From CAJQQK01 sp963696075 (lineage in GTDB: Bacteria; Pseudomonadota; Alphaproteobacteria; Rhizobiales; Hyphomicrobiaceae), in the NCBI GenBank assembly GCA_963696075.1, contig CAVOJD010000002.1, positions 1 to 64,000 of the forward strand: a stretch of DNA of 64,000 nucleotides, in the 5' to 3' direction. Positions 62,964 through 64,000 of the stretch are shown here, piece after piece (position 1 is the first letter of the stretch; each line of letters begins with the position of its first letter). The notes under the pieces were generated by a model that ran no database searches, had not been told where the DNA came from, and saw only the letters and a program-made list of their open reading frames with translations. Both the position numbers and the translations under genes were made by a program.

Positions 62964-63992
62964 TCACACCTCGCCCGCCGCAATCCGCCGCCTCACTTCC
63001 GGCAGCACCTTGGTGCCCAGCATCTCAAGGCTCGCCAGGATATCCTCCTGCGGCATCCCCGGCCAGCTTGTCCGCATGGTGAGATGGTTCACGCCGATCC
63101 GGTGCTGCGCCAGGATGGCCTCGACCACCTGCGCCGGCGAGCCGACACCGAACCGGTCCACCGCCAGCTTGCGCAACTGCTCCTGCGGCGAATCCTCCGG
63201 ATTGAACGACAACCCCGGCAGCCCCCACGACGCATAGGCCGCATACTTCTCGATCAGATAGGGCGCCGCCCGCCGAAGCGCGGTCTCCTCGTCTTCCGCA
63301 CAACACACTTCATAGAGCCGCACCATGTGCTCTGCTGGCGCCTTGCCCGCCTCCGCTCGCTTCGCCTTGTAGAGGTCGATGTGCTTCACCATGTCGCCGA
63401 CCCGCGGCGTCGACACCATGCACCAGCCATCCCCGATCGTGGCCGCCCGCTCGACCGCCGCATCAACCTGGGCTGCAATCAGGACCGGCGGCGCCGGCTG
63501 ATTGAGCGGCCTTGGCCGGATCGTCATATTCTCGAATTGCCAGTATTTGCCGTTGTGCGTGACGTTGTCTTCACGCCACAGCCGCCGGATGATCTCGACC
63601 CCCTCGACCATCCGCCCGACCCGCTGCTTGATCGGCACACCGAACATAGCGAATTCTTCCGGCCGGTAGCCAAGCCCAACCCCGAGGTTGAACTTGCCGC
63701 CTGAGATCACATCCAGAAAAGCCCCGATTTCAGCGATCTCCATCGGGTTGTGGAGGGGCAGCAGCACGATATTGGTGCCGATTTCCATGCCCTCGGCCTC
63801 TGCCGCCAGCCGCTGCATCAGCGGCAGCAGCGGAAAGTAGTGATAGCCATCCGTAATGTGGTGCTCACCGCCCCACACGCTATCGAAGCCCAATTGCCGC
63901 ATCAGGCGAACCTGCTCGACCATTTCATCGAACCGCCGCCTCGGATCATCCGCCGCGCCGTGCTGGGAATTAAGAAAAACGCCGAGTTTCAT
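62964..63992 (-). CDS. LLM-class flavin-dependent oxidoreductase
   Basis: A 342-residue luciferase-like protein, first gene of the F420 operon in this window. It has LGFDSVWGGEHHI, LLPLHNPMEIAEIGAFLDVI and GGKFNLGVGLGYRPEEFAMFG, the pattern of the larger LLM flavin (FMN) monooxygenase-like group, as at 11811. The EHH motif suggests FMN rather than F420 use, but its place upstream of fgd leaves F420 possible. The window ends eight bases before its ATG, so its promoter is not visible. The substrate is unknown. Confidence 0.83.
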   Translation of the reverse strand: MKLGVFLNSQHGAADDPRRRFDEMVEQVRLMRQLGFDSVWGGEHHITDGYHYFPLLPLMQRLAAEAEGMEIGTNIVLLPLHNPMEIAEIGAFLDVISGGKFNLGVGLGYRPEEFAMFGVPIKQRVGRMVEGVEIIRRLWREDNVTHNGKYWQFENMTIRPRPLNQPAPPVLIAAQVDAAVERAATIGDGWCMVSTPRVGDMVKHIDLYKAKRAEAGKAPAEHMVRLYEVCCAEDEETALRRAAPYLIEKYAAYASWGLPGLSFNPEDSPQEQLRKLAVDRFGVGSPAQVVEAILAQHRIGVNHLTMRTSWPGMPQEDILASLEMLGTKVLPEVRRRIAAGEV

Positions 63993-64000
63993 GGATGTAT

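Noticed and set aside
1..64000. CRISPR arrays, tRNA or rRNA genes, phage or plasmid origins
   Set aside because: No regular repeat-spacer pattern, cloverleaf-type sequence, rRNA segment, integrase or replication gene was seen on either strand.

Overview
The window is a 64-kb stretch of high-GC bacterial DNA that reads as an alphaproteobacterium. The strongest sign is a housekeeping block at 37.3-43.8 kb in the order lptC/A, lptB, rpoN, hpf, ptsN, with a CtrA-type TTAA-N7-TTAA box in front of rpoN. TRAP transporters, paired Baeyer-Villiger monooxygenases and many small hydrolases fit a free-living, metabolically versatile organism. I cannot name a genus. I see no tRNA, rRNA or CRISPR array.

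Layout. (1) 0.15-9.4 kb: a LacI-type repressor faces an operon for a small membrane protein, a three-part TRAP transporter, a HisD-like dehydrogenase, an SDR, a zinc alcohol dehydrogenase and SuyA/SuyB. Together these make a convincing 2,3-dihydroxypropane-1-sulfonate (DHPS) to sulfolactate to pyruvate plus sulfite pathway. Two LacI-type operators and an array of 17-bp repeats lie in the promoter region. (2) 9.6-16.4 kb: a Baeyer-Villiger monooxygenase, a luciferase-like (LLM) oxidoreductase and two tandem GMC oxidoreductases. (3) 16.5-31 kb: a glycerophosphodiesterase and an M20 peptidase, then a long minus-strand operon for peptide or amide use (M20 hydrolase, M81 protease, Dpp-type ABC transporter, amidohydrolase, COG0523 GTPase, cytoplasmic gamma-glutamyltransferase). 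(4) 31.2-37.1 kb: an epimerase, a lone cyclic-nucleotide-binding-like domain protein, an overlapping amidoligase/glutamine-amidotransferase pair, and a PanB-like protein beside an iron-type alcohol dehydrogenase. (5) 37.3-44.9 kb: LPS export, sigma-54, ribosome hibernation, EIIA-Ntr and undecaprenyl-diphosphatase. (6) 45.2-48.8 kb: a frameshifted glutathione S-transferase, then a decayed, AT-richer island with an RTX-toxin-acyltransferase-like gene, a multiply frameshifted lipoprotein gene and a truncated gene. The island is flanked by a direct repeat of about 40 bp. (7) 48.8-51.9 kb: a second Baeyer-Villiger monooxygenase, an alpha/beta hydrolase and a 390-bp nested inverted-repeat element. 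(8) 51.9-64 kb: a minus-strand coenzyme F420 operon.

The most interesting system is region 8. It holds cofE, cofD, cofC and fused cofG-cofH (fbiC) for F420 synthesis, directly preceded by a gene that closely matches mycobacterial F420-dependent glucose-6-phosphate dehydrogenase, including the phosphate-binding residues. It is followed by a lactonase, 6-phosphogluconate dehydrogenase and gluconokinase, with several LLM oxidoreductases interspersed. This looks like a self-contained unit in which sugar phosphate is oxidised through an F420-coupled oxidative pentose-phosphate route to supply F420H2 to the neighbouring LLM enzymes. That arrangement is familiar in actinobacteria but unexpected in an alphaproteobacterium.

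Caution: four genes (GST, gnd, one LLM, cofD) carry apparent frameshifts. Each can be repaired by removing single bases (five in total). This may reflect sequencing errors rather than real gene loss.
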